DNA of 64,000 nucleotides from the NCBI GenBank assembly GCA_942492055.1, contig CALODP010000015.1, forward strand, positions 1 through 64,000, read 5' to 3'. This DNA is from CALODP01 sp942492055. Lineage in GTDB: Bacteria; Bacteroidota; Ignavibacteria; Ignavibacteriales; Melioribacteraceae. Positions 63,604 to 64,000 of the stretch are shown here, piece after piece. The notes under the pieces are model-generated. The model saw only the letters and a program-made list of their open reading frames with translations. It made no database searches and had not been told where the DNA came from. A program made the position numbers and the translations under genes. Within the stretch, counting starts at the first letter, position 1. Each line of letters starts with the position of its first letter.

Positions 63604-64000
63604 ATCAGTTTTTTGAAAAGAAAAGTGGATTTAAAGGGGAATTAAGTTTGCCCGGTGACAAATCGATTTCGCATAGAGCGGTAATGTTTTCCGCAATGGC
63701 CGAAGGTGAATCAAAGATTTATAATTGTCTCATGTCAGAAGATGTTATTTCAACAATGAATTGTTTTCGTCAACTGGGGTGCGACATTGTAGTTGACGGA
63801 GCCGAAATAACAGTTGTGGGAAAGGGCTATAAAGGATTTGTTAAACCAAACTCGGATTTGGATGCCGGTAACTCCGGAACGACTTCCAGACTTATTAGCG
63901 GTATACTAGCTGCGCAAAAATTTGATACTACTTTGATAGGTGACTCTTCTCTTTCGAAAAGGCCAATGAACAGAGTGATAAATCCTCTCAAGGAAATGGG
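63600..64000 (+). CDS. aroA: EPSP synthase, 5' part (gene cut by window end)
   Basis: 3-phosphoshikimate 1-carboxyvinyltransferase of the chorismate pathway. The 133 residues visible start MNQFFEKKSGFKGELSLPGD and contain the shikimate-3-phosphate and PEP motifs LPGDKSISHRAVMF, NSGTTSRLISGIL, and GDSSLSKRPMNRVI. The gene runs past base 64000. The ATG at 63600 overlaps the trmH-like stop (ATGA). Confidence 0.95.
   Translation, partial: MNQFFEKKSGFKGELSLPGDKSISHRAVMFSAMAEGESKIYNCLMSEDVISTMNCFRQLGCDIVVDGAEITVVGKGYKGFVKPNSDLDAGNSGTTSRLISGILAAQKFDTTLIGDSSLSKRPMNRVINPLKEM

Noticed and set aside
1..64000. tRNA, rRNA, transposase and integrase genes
   Set aside because: I looked for T-loop words and for DDE, HUH, tyrosine- and serine-recombinase motifs and recognised none; a covariance search would be decisive for small RNAs.

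Overview
The window looks like a chromosomal segment of an AT-rich, Gram-negative bacterium of the Bacteroidota/Chlorobi/Ignavibacteria group. Three secreted proteins end in a type IX secretion (T9SS) sorting domain containing NYPNPFNP, typical of Ignavibacteria and relatives. Many lipoproteins and signal peptides are present, and core genes (rpmB, der, rel, htpG, aroA) sit in short, tightly packed operons. Placement is from motif style, not from a search.

Layout. 1-3.4 kb: an NhaC-type Na+/H+ antiporter (cut by the window start) convergent with uvrC. 3.6-9.0 kb: an accessory stretch with small exported or membrane proteins of unknown function, an ankyrin lipoprotein, a mazEF toxin-antitoxin pair, then about 1.4 kb of tandem repeats (41 units of 21 bp in perfect register, followed by a 42/44-bp array). 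9.1-18.1 kb: signalling (NarL-type sensor kinase and regulator, a lone receiver, a hybrid PAS kinase) around a 1226-residue T9SS cargo protein with FG-GAP repeats. 18.4-28.3 kb: a biotin-dependent carboxyltransferase subunit, a GH38-type mannosidase, a DUF3788 protein, an amino-acid-type binding lipoprotein without its transporter, an unassigned structured-RNA candidate, and a TetR regulator with an operator-like palindrome. 28.9-41.2 kb: an M49-like metallopeptidase lipoprotein, a DUF6600 protein behind a sigma-54-like promoter, rpmB, ferritin, a frameshifted GH18 protein, a serine hydrolase, two beta-propeller-like proteins next to an N-acetylmuramoyl-L-alanine amidase with a T9SS tail, and a second array of the same 21-bp repeat family.

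41.3-64 kb is mostly housekeeping: der, CoA-disulfide-reductase-like flavoprotein, upp, TPR protein, rel/spoT, ruvX; then two bacterial-microcompartment shell genes (the second with a long acidic linker and a small SAP-like tail) standing alone; ybbR-tmk-ctpA-tauE-zinc ribbon; htpG; an MgtC-like membrane protein; a DnaQ-UvrC-type nuclease fusion; and ymdB-DNA methyltransferase-folD-deoC-small ORF-trmH-aroA (cut by the window end).

The least explained features are the two related 21-bp arrays (7610-8470 and 40933-41205), each preceded by the same CTCTGTG...GTGGT-type motif, the isolated microcompartment shell pair with its unusual tail, and the structured-looking segment at 26336-26456. No tRNA, rRNA, CRISPR array or transposase was recognised.
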